DNA of 64,000 bases from Opitutales bacterium. GTDB taxonomy: Bacteria > Verrucomicrobiota > Verrucomicrobiia > Opitutales > UBA2987. Shown in pieces: positions 1-8,836 of the stretch (position 1 is the first letter of the stretch; each line of letters opens with the position of its first letter). Where the stretch lies: NCBI GenBank assembly GCA_021772515.1, contig JAJFLU010000003.1, positions 1 through 64,000 of the forward strand, written 5' to 3'. Under the pieces are notes generated by a model. The model searched no databases. It worked only from the letters and a program-made list of their open reading frames with translations, and was not told the DNA's origin. A program made the translations under genes and the position numbers.

Positions 1-70
1 CACGCACACGTTGGTCCAGATCGATGCTGTAGCTGAAGAGGGTTTTCTGCTCTTGGTGAATACCCATCAT
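1..70 (-). CDS. Insertion-sequence transposase, N-terminal fragment cut by the window edge
   Basis: Read on the minus strand, an ATG-ATG start at about 70-65 opens a frame running off the left edge. The 23 visible residues begin MMGIHQEQ, continue through LFSY and end LDQRVR. This looks like the extreme N-terminus of DDE transposases of the IS5/IS1182 type, which often start with a short MMG segment followed by an LF(Y/S) and LD.RV motif. It is partial here, so no catalytic residue can be seen. No Shine-Dalgarno sequence is evident. The dispersed repeats just to the right fit a mobile or accessory zone. Family assignment rests on a short N-terminal pattern recalled from memory, so it is moderate to low in confidence. 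Confidence 0.5.
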   Translation of the reverse strand, partial: MMGIHQEQKTLFSYSIDLDQRVR

Positions 71-157
71 AACAGTATAAGTATAAGCAGAATCTTTATG
101 TCCTGTCACTTGTAATTTGATCTTATTTGGGCAACAACCCCGATTCTGGACACTACC

Positions 158-265
158 GCTGCGTTGGCTGCGCGGACTATAAAAAACACCAAAAACCCCT
201 AAAAAAACCAAATACCGAGACATTCTGTCCCACCAAAAACCCCAAAAAACCAAATATTCTTAACA
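158..265 (+). repeat. Dispersed repeat, copy 1 (inverted partner near 53.3 kb)
   Basis: Positions 158-196 are exactly the reverse complement of 53357-53395 (39 of 39 bases). They span a gcgttggctgcgcgg core and an A-rich tail. Weaker similarity, with the same alternating ccaaaaacccc units around a gggacat-type centre, continues to about 265 here and to about 53285 in the partner. This is direct sequence evidence for a dispersed repeat family. Its function is unknown. Confidence 0.85.
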
Positions 266-331
266 AATATCACCCCAATACAGCCGCAAAAATGCACAAA
301 AATGATAATTACATGCGTCCGTTTATCTATA

Positions 332-370
332 ATCCGTGAAAATCTGTGTTATCCGTGGTTAAAATATTCT
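332..370 (+). repeat. ATCCGTGGTTAAAA-type repeat, copy A
   Basis: A 39-base unit that begins atccgtgaaaatc and ends in ggttaaaatattct. Copy B at 879-917 matches it in 36 of 39 positions in the same orientation. The two copies flank the small membrane-protein gene at 435-725. A shorter inverted copy lies at 54282-54303. Confidence 0.85.
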
Positions 371-434
371 TCACTCTTCTTCCCTCCAAATATCTGCGGC
401 TAAAAATCCATCGGACAACATATCGAGGAGAGGT

Positions 435-725
435 TTATTTCTTGGAGTGACGTATTTTATTTCGAATTATGAAAACTATTGAAGTTAGGAAGTAACCGAT
501 TACATACCATTCAAAAACTCCTATCATTACGTTAAGTGGAAACCAAAGAAAAAGATGATGATTACCTGTTAAGTCTGCTAAAATAACGGATATAGTTGTA
601 TTGATTCCGTCAATTACTAAAGTAGTCATACCTTCTAAATAGAAGTCCGCATATAAATAGAGAGAAAAGTACACGAGAGCTAATACCACACCTACAGCAG
701 AACTTATCAACTGACGATTCACCAT
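435..725 (-). CDS. Small hypothetical membrane protein
   Basis: Encodes 96 residues from the ATG at 725. The frame extends 13 codons further to a TTG, but the ATG is preceded by an aagagcgg stretch that can serve as ribosome-binding site. The protein has about three hydrophobic segments (roughly residues 8-28, 36-50 and 60-84) and a short basic tail (RNKIRHSKK), so it is probably an inner-membrane protein with a cytoplasmic C-terminus. I do not recognise a family. The gene is AT-rich compared with the opp genes to its right and lies between two direct copies of the same 39-base repeat, which suggests an acquired or shuffled segment. No operon partner is visible. Confidence 0.55.
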   Translation of the reverse strand: MVNRQLISSAVGVVLALVYFSLYLYADFYLEGMTTLVIDGINTTISVILADLTGNHHLFLWFPLNVMIGVFEWYVIGYFLTSIVFIIRNKIRHSKK

Positions 726-1064
726 GCCGCTCTTATCGCATCTTATTGTCCGTAGATAAGTCAATGTAAGAAGTCTATAACATTATATCGTGGCTACTAA
801 TAATCGATATAGTTAAATATACAAATAAGCAGCACGCCCGGAGAGTTCAATAGAGGTTATGTTGAAATTTTAATATTCATCCGTAAAAATTAGTGTTATC
901 CGTGGTTAAAATATTCTCCCCTCTTCTTTCCTAATAAAAATCTGCGTTTATCTGTGAAATCTGCGGTTAAAACACATAGTCCAGCAATTCCAAAGATGAC
1001 ATGTTGATATTTTTGATATATTACGGTAAGGTTTTGCAACGTTATTTTGTAACGGTTTGATAGG
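726..1064. other. AT-rich intergenic stretch with repeat
   Basis: No gene is supported here. It contains repeat copy B (879-917) and a run of related tctgcg/tctgtg words just after it (about 935-975). It separates the small membrane-protein gene from the end of the opp genes. No terminator hairpin was found for the opp transcript, which ends at 1065. Confidence 0.55.
879..917 (+). repeat. ATCCGTGGTTAAAA-type repeat, copy B
   Basis: Direct copy of the unit at 332-370 with three mismatches in 39 bases. Further degenerate copies of the sub-words atctgcg and ctgtgaaatctgcgg follow to about 975. Confidence 0.85.
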
Positions 1065-2699
1065 CTAATTTCGGGGCTCCAAATAGATGTGTTTGTAGGG
1101 ATGCCAGTCTAGTTGGGTGGGGTGCCAGTTTTTTACTTCCGGTTTGATTAGGTAGGCGTTGACGTAGAAATAGAGCGGTATTATGGGTGATTCCTGGAGG
1201 AGGGTTTCCTCGGCTTTGCTGAACATATCAAAACGGTTTTTCCTGTCGTTGGTTTGGGCGGCCTGGACGATCAAGTTGTTGTAATTATCATTTCTCCACC
1301 GGCTGTGATTATTGCCCGAACCGCTGGTCCATAGTTCGAGAAAGGTGTTGGGGTCGTTGTAATCTCCGATCCAGCTTGAACGGGCGATCTGGAAATCTCC
1401 GGTGTTTCTGGAATTGAGGTAAACCTTGTATTCCTGGTTTCTTAGTTCTACCCGAATTCCGAGGGCCGCTTTCCACATTTGCTGAATTGCTTCGGCCATC
1501 GCTTTGTTGTTTTCCGAGGAGTTGAAAAGGAGTTCCGATGTTGGAAAACCCTGCCCGTTAGGAAACCCTGCCTCTGCCAACAGGCGGCGCGCCTCTTCGA
1601 CGTTTTCTTTCAACTTGGCGGAAGAGGTGTAACCGGCGGTTTGCGGAGGGGTAAAATGGTAAGCCGCTTTTTGGCCGCCACCCTTGACATTATCGACGAG
1701 GCTTTGCCGGTCCAGGGATAGACTCAGGGCCCGCCGAATTTTATTGTTGTCCAGCGGTGGCGATTCTGTGTTGAGCAAATAGTATTCGGTGCCAAGGGAA
1801 GGGTCGAGTCGCAGAAAAGGAGAATTGGCTTGCCGATAGCTGGTCAATTTTGCCGAGGGGATCGCTTCGGTGACATGCAGTTGCCCCGCCTTGAAAGCCA
1901 GTTCCTCGGTATTGAGGTTTTCAATGGGGTAAAACCGGATTTCCCTCAACCGGACCACATCGGCATCCCAGTAAAATGGATTTTTTTCAACACCGACGAC
2001 CTCGTTTACCTTCCATTCCTTCAAACGAAAAGGTCCATTGCTAACGTGGAAACCGGCCTTTGTCCAGCCAGTGGCGCGTTCATCGGCAGCGCCGTGGGCC
2101 CGCAAGGTCGCCTCATGCACCGGATACCAGGCAGGATGCATGACGAGGGAAAGGAAATAGGGCGCCGGTTCGGCCAAAGTGTATTCCAGAACGTGTTCAC
2201 TCAAAACTTTCACCCCCACCTGCGCAAAATCATCAATTTCACCCGAGTGGAACCCCCGGGCGTTTTTCAAAACGAAGAGCAACCCGGCATTGGCCGCTCC
2301 CAGAGTTGGACTGAGGATTCGCTTCACCGAAAACTGGAAATCCGTTGCCGTAACGGGATCGCCGTTTGACCAGCGGGCATTCTCGCGGAGGTAAAAAGTA
2401 TAGACGCGACCCGCATCGTCGATTTCCCATCGCTTGGCCACTCCGGGGAGCGGGCTCAGGTCTTCGGGGTGGGGGGAAACCAGCCCCTCGAAAAGCGCCA
2501 TATGGATATTGATTTCGGCGACTCCGGTGGTTGTGTGCGGGTCGAGATCGGACGGTTCAACCTGGTTGCCGAGATGAAGGATCTGATTCCGATTGCCATG
2601 CTCTACCGGGGTTTCCCGTTTTGAGCATTTGCAGCCCACCAGAATGGACAGAAGGGCCATCAAAAAAAACAAGCACCCCCTATTTGCGACCATGTTCAT
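1065..2699 (-). CDS. oppA: Peptide ABC transporter substrate-binding lipoprotein (OppA/DppA family)
   Basis: A 544-residue extracytoplasmic solute-binding protein of family 5, which captures oligopeptides and delivers them to an Opp-type ABC importer. The N-terminus is a lipoprotein signal: a hydrophobic stretch ending LVGC with the lipidated cysteine at residue 23. The mature part shows family-5 features, including an early LDPHTTTG segment and the RRALSLSLDR helix in the middle. The ATG overlaps the oppF stop codon by four bases (ATGA), so the two are translationally coupled. It is the last gene of a minus-strand run oppD-oppF-oppA. The permease genes oppB and oppC that normally accompany these are absent from the run. 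Length is normal for the family. Peptide specificity cannot be read from sequence. Confidence 0.92.
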   Translation of the reverse strand: MNMVANRGCLFFLMALLSILVGCKCSKRETPVEHGNRNQILHLGNQVEPSDLDPHTTTGVAEINIHMALFEGLVSPHPEDLSPLPGVAKRWEIDDAGRVYTFYLRENARWSNGDPVTATDFQFSVKRILSPTLGAANAGLLFVLKNARGFHSGEIDDFAQVGVKVLSEHVLEYTLAEPAPYFLSLVMHPAWYPVHEATLRAHGAADERATGWTKAGFHVSNGPFRLKEWKVNEVVGVEKNPFYWDADVVRLREIRFYPIENLNTEELAFKAGQLHVTEAIPSAKLTSYRQANSPFLRLDPSLGTEYYLLNTESPPLDNNKIRRALSLSLDRQSLVDNVKGGGQKAAYHFTPPQTAGYTSSAKLKENVEEARRLLAEAGFPNGQGFPTSELLFNSSENNKAMAEAIQQMWKAALGIRVELRNQEYKVYLNSRNTGDFQIARSSWIGDYNDPNTFLELWTSGSGNNHSRWRNDNYNNLIVQAAQTNDRKNRFDMFSKAEETLLQESPIIPLYFYVNAYLIKPEVKNWHPTQLDWHPYKHIYLEPRN

Positions 2700-3502
2700 T
2701 GGATGGTAAAGAGGCCTTCCAAATTGGGGGCAGAGGCCAACAGTTTTTTGGTGTAATCATGCTTGGGCTTGGCATAAATCTCATCCGCAGGCGCCTGTTC
2801 AACGATTTTTCCATCCGCCATAACGAGGACATATTCGCTGACATGCTCGATCACCGCAAGGTCATGCGATATAAAGAGATAGGTGAGCCCGAGTTTTTCC
2901 TGCAAGTCCATCAGCAGATTGATAATTTGGGCCTGCACGGAGACATCCAGCGCACTCACCGGTTCATCGCATATCAGTAGCTCCGGCTCCACCGCCAGGG
3001 CTCGAGCGATGCCGATACGCTGCCTTTGGCCCCCGCTGAATTCCTGCGGAAAACGATCCAAATGCGCTTCCTCCAGACCAACCGTTTCGAGTAATTCAAC
3101 CACTCGTGCTCGTTTACGGGCCTTATCCCAGTGTGGAAAGTGTATTATCAACGGTTCCGCCACGAGAGCCTCGATGGTCAGACGAGGATTGAGGGCCAGA
3201 CTGGCATCCTGAAAAACCATCTGGATTTTCTTTCGGTAGGGAAAAAAATCCCGCTCCGGCAGGCTCGAAATTTCTCTTCCGGCATAGCAAATCCCTCCTG
3301 CTGTGAGATGGGATAAGCGGACGATTGCCCGGCCAATAGTTGTTTTGCCGCTTCCGCTTTCTCCCACTAAACCGACGGTGCTGCCCCTGCGGATGGCAAA
3401 AGATACGCCGTCCACTGCCCGGATAGGCGTGTGGCCTTTTGAGGAAAAATGAACCTTCAGATTTTCAATTTCCAAAAGGCAGTCCGCATCGATATTTTTC
3501 AT
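2696..3502 (-). CDS. oppF: Oligopeptide ABC transporter ATP-binding protein (OppF/DppF family)
   Basis: A 268-residue cytoplasmic ATPase that would power peptide uptake. Walker A is GESGSGKT (47-54), the ABC signature SGGQRQ (156-161), Walker B LLICDE with the catalytic glutamate at 180, and the switch histidine at 213. The C-terminal oligopeptide-type tail is short compared with the usual 300-330 residues. It lacks the cysteine-rich extension that carries an iron-sulfur site in some Dpp ATPases. The start is ATG with 25 bases to the oppD stop; its own stop overlaps the oppA start. Pairing with OppD as a heterodimer is inferred from family knowledge. Confidence 0.93.
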   Translation of the reverse strand: MKNIDADCLLEIENLKVHFSSKGHTPIRAVDGVSFAIRRGSTVGLVGESGSGKTTIGRAIVRLSHLTAGGICYAGREISSLPERDFFPYRKKIQMVFQDASLALNPRLTIEALVAEPLIIHFPHWDKARKRARVVELLETVGLEEAHLDRFPQEFSGGQRQRIGIARALAVEPELLICDEPVSALDVSVQAQIINLLMDLQEKLGLTYLFISHDLAVIEHVSEYVLVMADGKIVEQAPADEIYAKPKHDYTKKLLASAPNLEGLFTIQ

Positions 3503-3527
3503 AATACTTGTTGATTTCGGCTAATTT

Positions 3528-4382
3528 TCAACATTCGAGGGTGGAGTAATCGACCGTGGGCAGACGACTGATCCTTTGCCCCGGCTGCGGGATGCAGGCA
3601 AGCAGAGCCTTCGTATAGGGGTGCTGCGGATTTTGCAAAATTTGCGGTGTGGGACCGCTTTCAACAATTTTACCCCGAAACATGACCGCCACTTCTTGCG
3701 CCAGACCCGCCACGATGGCAAAATTATGGGTGATGAGGATGATCGACAAAGAACGGGTCGCTTTTATCTGCCGAAGCAAGTTGAGAACCTGTGTTTGCAC
3801 GGTGGCATCGAGGGCCGATGTTGGCTCATCTGCGATCAGGAGGCGCGGTTCACAGGCCAAAGCCATCGCAATCATGACCCGCTGAATTTGCCCTCCGCTG
3901 AGTTGATGGGGGAAGTCCCGCAGGCGCTTTTGCGGTTCCTGAATGCCCACTTTTGCCAGGGAATCGATAGCGCACTCCCGCACATTTTTCACCTCGGGCA
4001 GGTGGGTTTTTATGGTCTCCGCGATTTGATAACCGATGGAGAAGACGGGATTGAGGGATGTCGCCGGATCTTGAAAAATGTAAGCGATTTCCTTTCCTCT
4101 CAATTTTCTCAATTCCCTTGGTTTCATTTGCTGGACATCCCTGCCCCGAAACAGGATTTGACCCCCGACCCGGCATTCCGGCGGCGGCAGCAGCAACCCC
4201 GCGAGGGACAGGGCGGTGATGGTTTTGCCGCTTCCGCTTTCGCCCACCACGGCCAGCGTTTTTCCGGTTTCCAGCGAAAAATCGATACCTCTGACAGCCT
4301 CAACTGTTTGCCGTCGTTTCGGAAAAGAGATCGTCAGATCACGAACCTCGATCAAGGGATGGGATTCGTCTTCCGGTGTCAT
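3528..4382 (-). CDS. oppD: Oligopeptide ABC transporter ATP-binding protein (OppD/DppD family)
   Basis: A 284-residue ATPase subunit, partner of OppF. I place the start at the ATG at 4382 (MTPEDESHPLIEV), since the 63 codons upstream have the Ser/Arg-rich composition of an out-of-frame read and lie within the preceding gene. Walker A GESGSGKT, signature LSGGQ, Walker B LLIADEPTSALD and the switch histidine in ITHN are all present, so it should be an active ATPase. It ends with the QNPQHPYTKALL peptide-transporter C-terminal motif. It begins 49 bases after the DUF885 gene stop, so the four genes may be cotranscribed. Confidence 0.92.
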   Translation of the reverse strand: MTPEDESHPLIEVRDLTISFPKRRQTVEAVRGIDFSLETGKTLAVVGESGSGKTITALSLAGLLLPPPECRVGGQILFRGRDVQQMKPRELRKLRGKEIAYIFQDPATSLNPVFSIGYQIAETIKTHLPEVKNVRECAIDSLAKVGIQEPQKRLRDFPHQLSGGQIQRVMIAMALACEPRLLIADEPTSALDATVQTQVLNLLRQIKATRSLSIILITHNFAIVAGLAQEVAVMFRGKIVESGPTPQILQNPQHPYTKALLACIPQPGQRISRLPTVDYSTLEC

Positions 4383-4431
4383 AGTTAGGCTGGGAAGAAG
4401 GCGGTTTGCCCCGATTTGCGCAATTTGAGGT

Positions 4432-6267
4432 TCAGGAGTGGTCGTTCTGCTTTTCAGCAACCCAACTTTTGATGATCGAATCGAGCACATCCAACGGCAC
4501 CAAACCGTGACCGAGCACCTGATCGTGAAACTCGCGGACATCAAAATCCTCGCCCAACTGCTCGGTCGCATAACGGCGAAGCTCCTTGATTTTCAGCTCA
4601 CCCGTTTTGTAGGCCAATGCCTGCCCCGGCCATGAAATATAGCGATCGACCTCGACCGTGATGTTTTTCTCGGTCAAGCCCGAGTTTTCCTTGAAATAGT
4701 CGATCGCATCCTGCCGACTCCAACCCAAGGCGTGCATACCCGTATCGACGACCAGCCGGACGGCCCGCCACATCTCGTAGGAGAGTTGGCCGAATTTTGA
4801 GTAGGGATCCTGGTAAAACCCAATCTCTTCTCCCAACGATTCTGAATAGAGGCCCCAACCCTCTCCATAGGCGGTAATCCACAGGTTTTTGCGAAATTTG
4901 GGCAATCCATCGAGTTCTTGGGCGATGGCGATTTGCAGATGGTGACCGGGCACGGCTTCGTGGAGCGAGAGGGCCTCCATTTCAAACTTGGGCCGGGACT
5001 TGAGATCGTAGGTGTTTGCGTAAAAATTGCCCGGTCGCCCCGCCTTTAGCGAGCCCTGTTGATAATAGGCCGTGGTTTGCGATTTCGCCATATAATCCGG
5101 CACTTCGACGACTCCGTATGGCAGTCTTGGAAGGTTGCCGAAAAGCTTGGTCAACTCGGGGTCGATCCGCTTACAAATGGCCCGGTATGCCGTCATTAAA
5201 TCTTCCGCTTGATCGAAATAAAACTGCGGATCGGTTCGCAGAAATTCGAGAAATTCCTCCCTCGTGCCCTTGAAACCCGTTTGCTCAATCACGATCGCCA
5301 TTTTCGCCTTGATGCGCCGCACCTCGCTCAAACCGATTTGGTGGACCTCCTCGGGTGTCCGATTGGTGGTGGTGTGGGCACGCACGCGAGAGGCGTACCA
5401 CTCCTTGCCATCGGGCAGGGCGCTCCATCCAATCTCCACTCGACATTTAGGAATGTAGGTGTTTTCGAGATATTCAACGAACGCAAGGAATGCCGGATTC
5501 GCCGTTTCAATAATAGCCGACCGTCCCCGCTCGATCAATTCCTCACGGGCTTGTCCCTCGATACTTTCCGGCAAGTTCTTAAAGGGCAGCCAAAGCGGGT
5601 TATTTTCCAGATCATCGGTGGCGATCGAGCGGATTTCCTCAGGGAAATTGACCAAAGTGTTTTTCGCCGGGGTCACTCCAAGGGCCGAATAGTGCTCCAT
5701 GACCGTCCGGGCTTGATCCAGCAATTTGGGAATCCCTTCCAGTCGCGTGAGGATGTTATCAAAATCCGACAGTTTTCGAGTCGGCATGATGGAAATCGCG
5801 TAGGGGATCGTTTGGGTGAAGCTCCGCATGTAGTTGACGGGCATAGAGTCGAATTCTGGCGGATACCGGTAGCTCTCCAGCGATTGCTTCAACTGATAGG
5901 CAAAGAGCTTGTGATTGAGTTGGTCCTCCTTCCCGAGCGCTTCAAAATCGATGGTATCGAGAATTCCCTTTTGGAGGTAGGTAGCCTTTTTCTCACGCTC
6001 GGTGGCCTCAAGGCTCAATTCGCCCCAGCGGTGGTCGTATTCCGAACGTCCCAGTTGAGTGGCAAAAGTTGGACTTTCATACAATCCGTGCTCCCAGGAA
6101 ATCTCGAAAAGCTTGTGCAGCCTTTGAGCCGGTGTGAGTTGCTCGCTGTTGTCCAGCAGATTCTGGTATTGCTGGAAAAAGGACTCGCCATTCGGCTCGG
6201 CGTTCAGGCACACGGGTTGAAGGAGGTAGCAGAGAATTGTGACAATGACGGGAAGTGTAGTTTTCAT
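4432..6267 (-). CDS. Secreted DUF885-family putative metallopeptidase
   Basis: A 611-residue protein with an N-terminal signal peptide (about residues 1-23, cut near LNA) and a DUF885 domain over the rest. The family hallmark HEAVPGHHLQ is at 436-445, followed by acidic residues E469 and E477 in AYGEGWGLYSE. Together these resemble a zinc site of the gluzincin kind, so a periplasmic or surface peptidase acting on peptides is likely; this is an inference from family motifs. The location just upstream of the oppD-oppF-oppA genes fits a role in trimming peptides before uptake. The start is ATG with a weak GAG stretch upstream. Length is normal for DUF885 proteins of about 580-620 residues. Confidence 0.87.
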   Translation of the reverse strand: MKTTLPVIVTILCYLLQPVCLNAEPNGESFFQQYQNLLDNSEQLTPAQRLHKLFEISWEHGLYESPTFATQLGRSEYDHRWGELSLEATEREKKATYLQKGILDTIDFEALGKEDQLNHKLFAYQLKQSLESYRYPPEFDSMPVNYMRSFTQTIPYAISIMPTRKLSDFDNILTRLEGIPKLLDQARTVMEHYSALGVTPAKNTLVNFPEEIRSIATDDLENNPLWLPFKNLPESIEGQAREELIERGRSAIIETANPAFLAFVEYLENTYIPKCRVEIGWSALPDGKEWYASRVRAHTTTNRTPEEVHQIGLSEVRRIKAKMAIVIEQTGFKGTREEFLEFLRTDPQFYFDQAEDLMTAYRAICKRIDPELTKLFGNLPRLPYGVVEVPDYMAKSQTTAYYQQGSLKAGRPGNFYANTYDLKSRPKFEMEALSLHEAVPGHHLQIAIAQELDGLPKFRKNLWITAYGEGWGLYSESLGEEIGFYQDPYSKFGQLSYEMWRAVRLVVDTGMHALGWSRQDAIDYFKENSGLTEKNITVEVDRYISWPGQALAYKTGELKIKELRRYATEQLGEDFDVREFHDQVLGHGLVPLDVLDSIIKSWVAEKQNDHS

Positions 6268-6383
6268 CGCTCAAGAATGGGGTTGAAGTATTTTGAGCAA
6301 ACTTTGCGGATGCCTCCACATTTGGCAAAGGTATAATAATCGGCCTGTTCCCGAAAGATTAACAGCCCTGATAAAGAAGGCGC

Positions 6384-8834
6384 TTACTGGTAGCGCAAAG
6401 CGTCCATGGGATGCACCTTGGTGGCCCGGCGGGCAGGTAAAAAACATGCCAGCAAAGCCACCGAGCCGAGGCAAAGTGTAACCACAATGAAGGTTGGCGC
6501 ATCATTCGGTTTTACCCCGAAGAGCAGGATTTTCTGCATATTGGCGAGACCGAACGCCATCGGAATTCCTATCGCTAAACCGGTGAATACCTGAAGAGCC
6601 CCTTGCTTGAGGACAAGGTTGAGAATACTCCGTTTCTTGGCCCCCAACGCCATTCGGATACCGATTTCCCGCGTCCGCTGGGTGACGGAAAAAGACATTA
6701 CCCCGTAAATTCCGACCGATGCCAGAAAAAGGGCCATAATCCCGAAAACCGTAAATAATCCAGCGTTGAGACGGTAGAAGTAGGCCGACTCGTAGAAGTA
6801 TTCATTCATGGATTTGGTAAAATAGACCGGCAGATGGGGATCGATGGCTTGGACTTGCTGACGCACTTTGCTGACCGCCGCCTTTGGATCCCCATAGGTT
6901 CGCACCAGCAAGGTGGCGAAGCTCAAGTCTTTCGACTGCCAGAAAGGTTCGAGAAGGATATCCTCGACATCCGAGCGCATATAGCTGTCGTGACCGGTTA
7001 ATTTAAAATCTTTGACCACCCCGATCACCTTGAGCCAATCCTGCTTCCGATTCTTCCAGTTTTCGACCATGCGGACGCGTTTCCCCAGGGCGCTTTCACC
7101 CGGCCACATCCTTTTTGCGAAACTTTCGCTAATTATGGCCACTTTTTCGTTATTTTCCTCGTAATCAAGGGCGCAAAAATACTTCCCCTCGACCAGAGGC
7201 ACACTGAGGGCAGTCAAGAAACTGGCGGAAACCGATGTATGGATGACGGAATCCAGATCTTCAGCGGATTGATATTCTTTACCTTCGATTGCACATTGCG
7301 AGGCCATGCCACCGAATTCCGCTCCCGGCATGAATATCCACTTGGTCATGGCAGCATCTTCAACCCCGGTTTGGTAACGCAATTTCTTTACCAGCTTGTT
7401 GTAGAAGGCCAACTTGCTTTCATTATCGGGATAATCCGCTGGGAAAAGGCCCATCCGCACGGTGAGGAGCTTATCCGGGTTGAAACCGATTTCCGTATAG
7501 TGGAGATTGATCAAAGTTTTGATGGTCAATCCGGCGCCGATGAGGAGGGCGCAGGAAATCGCGATCTGCACCACGGCCAGGAATTTGCTGAATCGCCGTA
7601 TGCTGAATCCCGATGAAGTGGCGGAGGCATCCTTCAGCATATTGAGGACATTGGTCCGCGAGGCCTCCCATGCCGGCACGATACCCGAAACAATCCCCGA
7701 TAGAAAAGTGATAAGGACGACAAATAATACCACATTGCCATCGATCTTGAAATTCATCCAGTAGGGCGGGTTCAACCGCTGGGCGGTGGACCACAGAAAA
7801 TCCACCCCCCAACTGGCCAGCATGAGGCCTCCGATGGCTCCCAGAGCCGCCAGGATGAGGCTCTCGACCAGTAATTGGCGTATGATTCTGAAACGGGTGG
7901 CCCCCAGGGCGGATCGTACCGCCATTTCTTTTGCCCGCAGGGTGGAACGGGCCAGCAGCAGGTTCGCCACATTGGCGCAGGCAATCAGGAGAACGAATAT
8001 TCCGGTGCACATCCCGAGCAAGATTTCCTCGGCTAATTTGTCGCTCACAAAGAGGCGCGTGAAGGGTTTGATGCCCAGTGAATACATATAAGGTTGTTCC
8101 TCGCCTTTTTTGGACATCGAAATGTGTCGGCTGATTTCAGCCAGTTCGGCTTCACCTTCTTCATTGCTGACTCCCTTTTTCATCCGACCGAATGCGAGGC
8201 CGTAGGACACTTTGGGACTAGTCGGCGCCTGTTCTATTGGCAACCATAGTTCCTCCTTTTGAGGAAAATTAAACTCCCTGGGCAAAACCCCGACTATGCT
8301 GGCTTCCACGCCGTTTACGCGGACGGATTTGCCGATAATTTTAGGATCTCCGTAATAACGGTGCTTCCAGACATTGTAACTGATCAGGAGCACCTTATCT
8401 GAATCTTGCTGGCTGTCCCTTTCGGTAAAACACCGCCCCAAAATGGGATTCACACCGAGCAAGTCCAGGAAATTGGCCGAGATATATGCTCCATTGTATC
8501 GTTGGGGGAGACCATTGCCGCTCAGGTTGACGGTGCCGGTGTAATAGGCGCTGAACCCCTCGAAGGTCTTCGATTGCTCACCGATTTTTTCAAGATCTCC
8601 GACCGGGATTCTGTACCTCTTTTCCCCATCTTTGGTGCTTACCGGTTCCAGATGCATCAATCGGTTGAAATAATCGTAGCTTTCCCCCTTGAGCAGAATG
8701 CCGTTGGCCACACTGAACATGCTGGTGGTCAGTCCGATCCCTATGGCAAGGGCGATGATCGATAGCGCGCTCAAGGCCGGTTTCGTTTGAAGGGCACGAA
8801 ATCCGAAACGAATTTCTCTCCATAGTTGGTCCAT
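6384..8834 (-). CDS. MacB/FtsX-type ABC transporter permease with duplicated FtsX domains
   Basis: An 816-residue membrane protein. The N-terminal helix (about 20-45) is followed by a MacB-type periplasmic core (about 50-240), three helices of a first FtsX domain (about 265-400, with the ARSTLRAKEMAVRSALGA motif), a second periplasmic core and a second FtsX domain (about 690-810, with TQRTREIGIRMALGA). The double layout resembles the duplicated permeases common in Acidobacteria and Verrucomicrobia. Unlike the orphan members, it has its own ATPase gene two bases upstream. Mechanotransmission for efflux or lipoprotein or antibiotic export is the known role of the superfamily; the substrate is unknown. 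No MacA-like adaptor gene is adjacent. Confidence 0.9.
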   Translation of the reverse strand: MDQLWREIRFGFRALQTKPALSALSIIALAIGIGLTTSMFSVANGILLKGESYDYFNRLMHLEPVSTKDGEKRYRIPVGDLEKIGEQSKTFEGFSAYYTGTVNLSGNGLPQRYNGAYISANFLDLLGVNPILGRCFTERDSQQDSDKVLLISYNVWKHRYYGDPKIIGKSVRVNGVEASIVGVLPREFNFPQKEELWLPIEQAPTSPKVSYGLAFGRMKKGVSNEEGEAELAEISRHISMSKKGEEQPYMYSLGIKPFTRLFVSDKLAEEILLGMCTGIFVLLIACANVANLLLARSTLRAKEMAVRSALGATRFRIIRQLLVESLILAALGAIGGLMLASWGVDFLWSTAQRLNPPYWMNFKIDGNVVLFVVLITFLSGIVSGIVPAWEASRTNVLNMLKDASATSSGFSIRRFSKFLAVVQIAISCALLIGAGLTIKTLINLHYTEIGFNPDKLLTVRMGLFPADYPDNESKLAFYNKLVKKLRYQTGVEDAAMTKWIFMPGAEFGGMASQCAIEGKEYQSAEDLDSVIHTSVSASFLTALSVPLVEGKYFCALDYEENNEKVAIISESFAKRMWPGESALGKRVRMVENWKNRKQDWLKVIGVVKDFKLTGHDSYMRSDVEDILLEPFWQSKDLSFATLLVRTYGDPKAAVSKVRQQVQAIDPHLPVYFTKSMNEYFYESAYFYRLNAGLFTVFGIMALFLASVGIYGVMSFSVTQRTREIGIRMALGAKKRSILNLVLKQGALQVFTGLAIGIPMAFGLANMQKILLFGVKPNDAPTFIVVTLCLGSVALLACFLPARRATKVHPMDALRYQ

Positions 8835-8836
8835 AA

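Larger units (their letters stand above)
71..434. other. Accessory intergenic stretch with dispersed repeats
   Basis: About 360 bases with no convincing gene. It holds two dispersed repeats listed separately (158-265 and 332-370) and a run of A/C-rich sequence built from short units such as ccaaaaacccc. A 70-codon open frame crosses this region, but it is made almost entirely of these low-complexity units and is not believed to be a gene. Confidence 0.6.

Noticed and set aside
127..339. 70-codon open frame on the plus strand near the left edge
   Set aside because: Made of A/C-rich repeat units and dispersed repeat sequence, no start signal and no protein-like composition.
5209..6336. 375-codon plus-strand frame over the DUF885 gene
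   Set aside because: Antisense to conserved DUF885 sequence; no domain.
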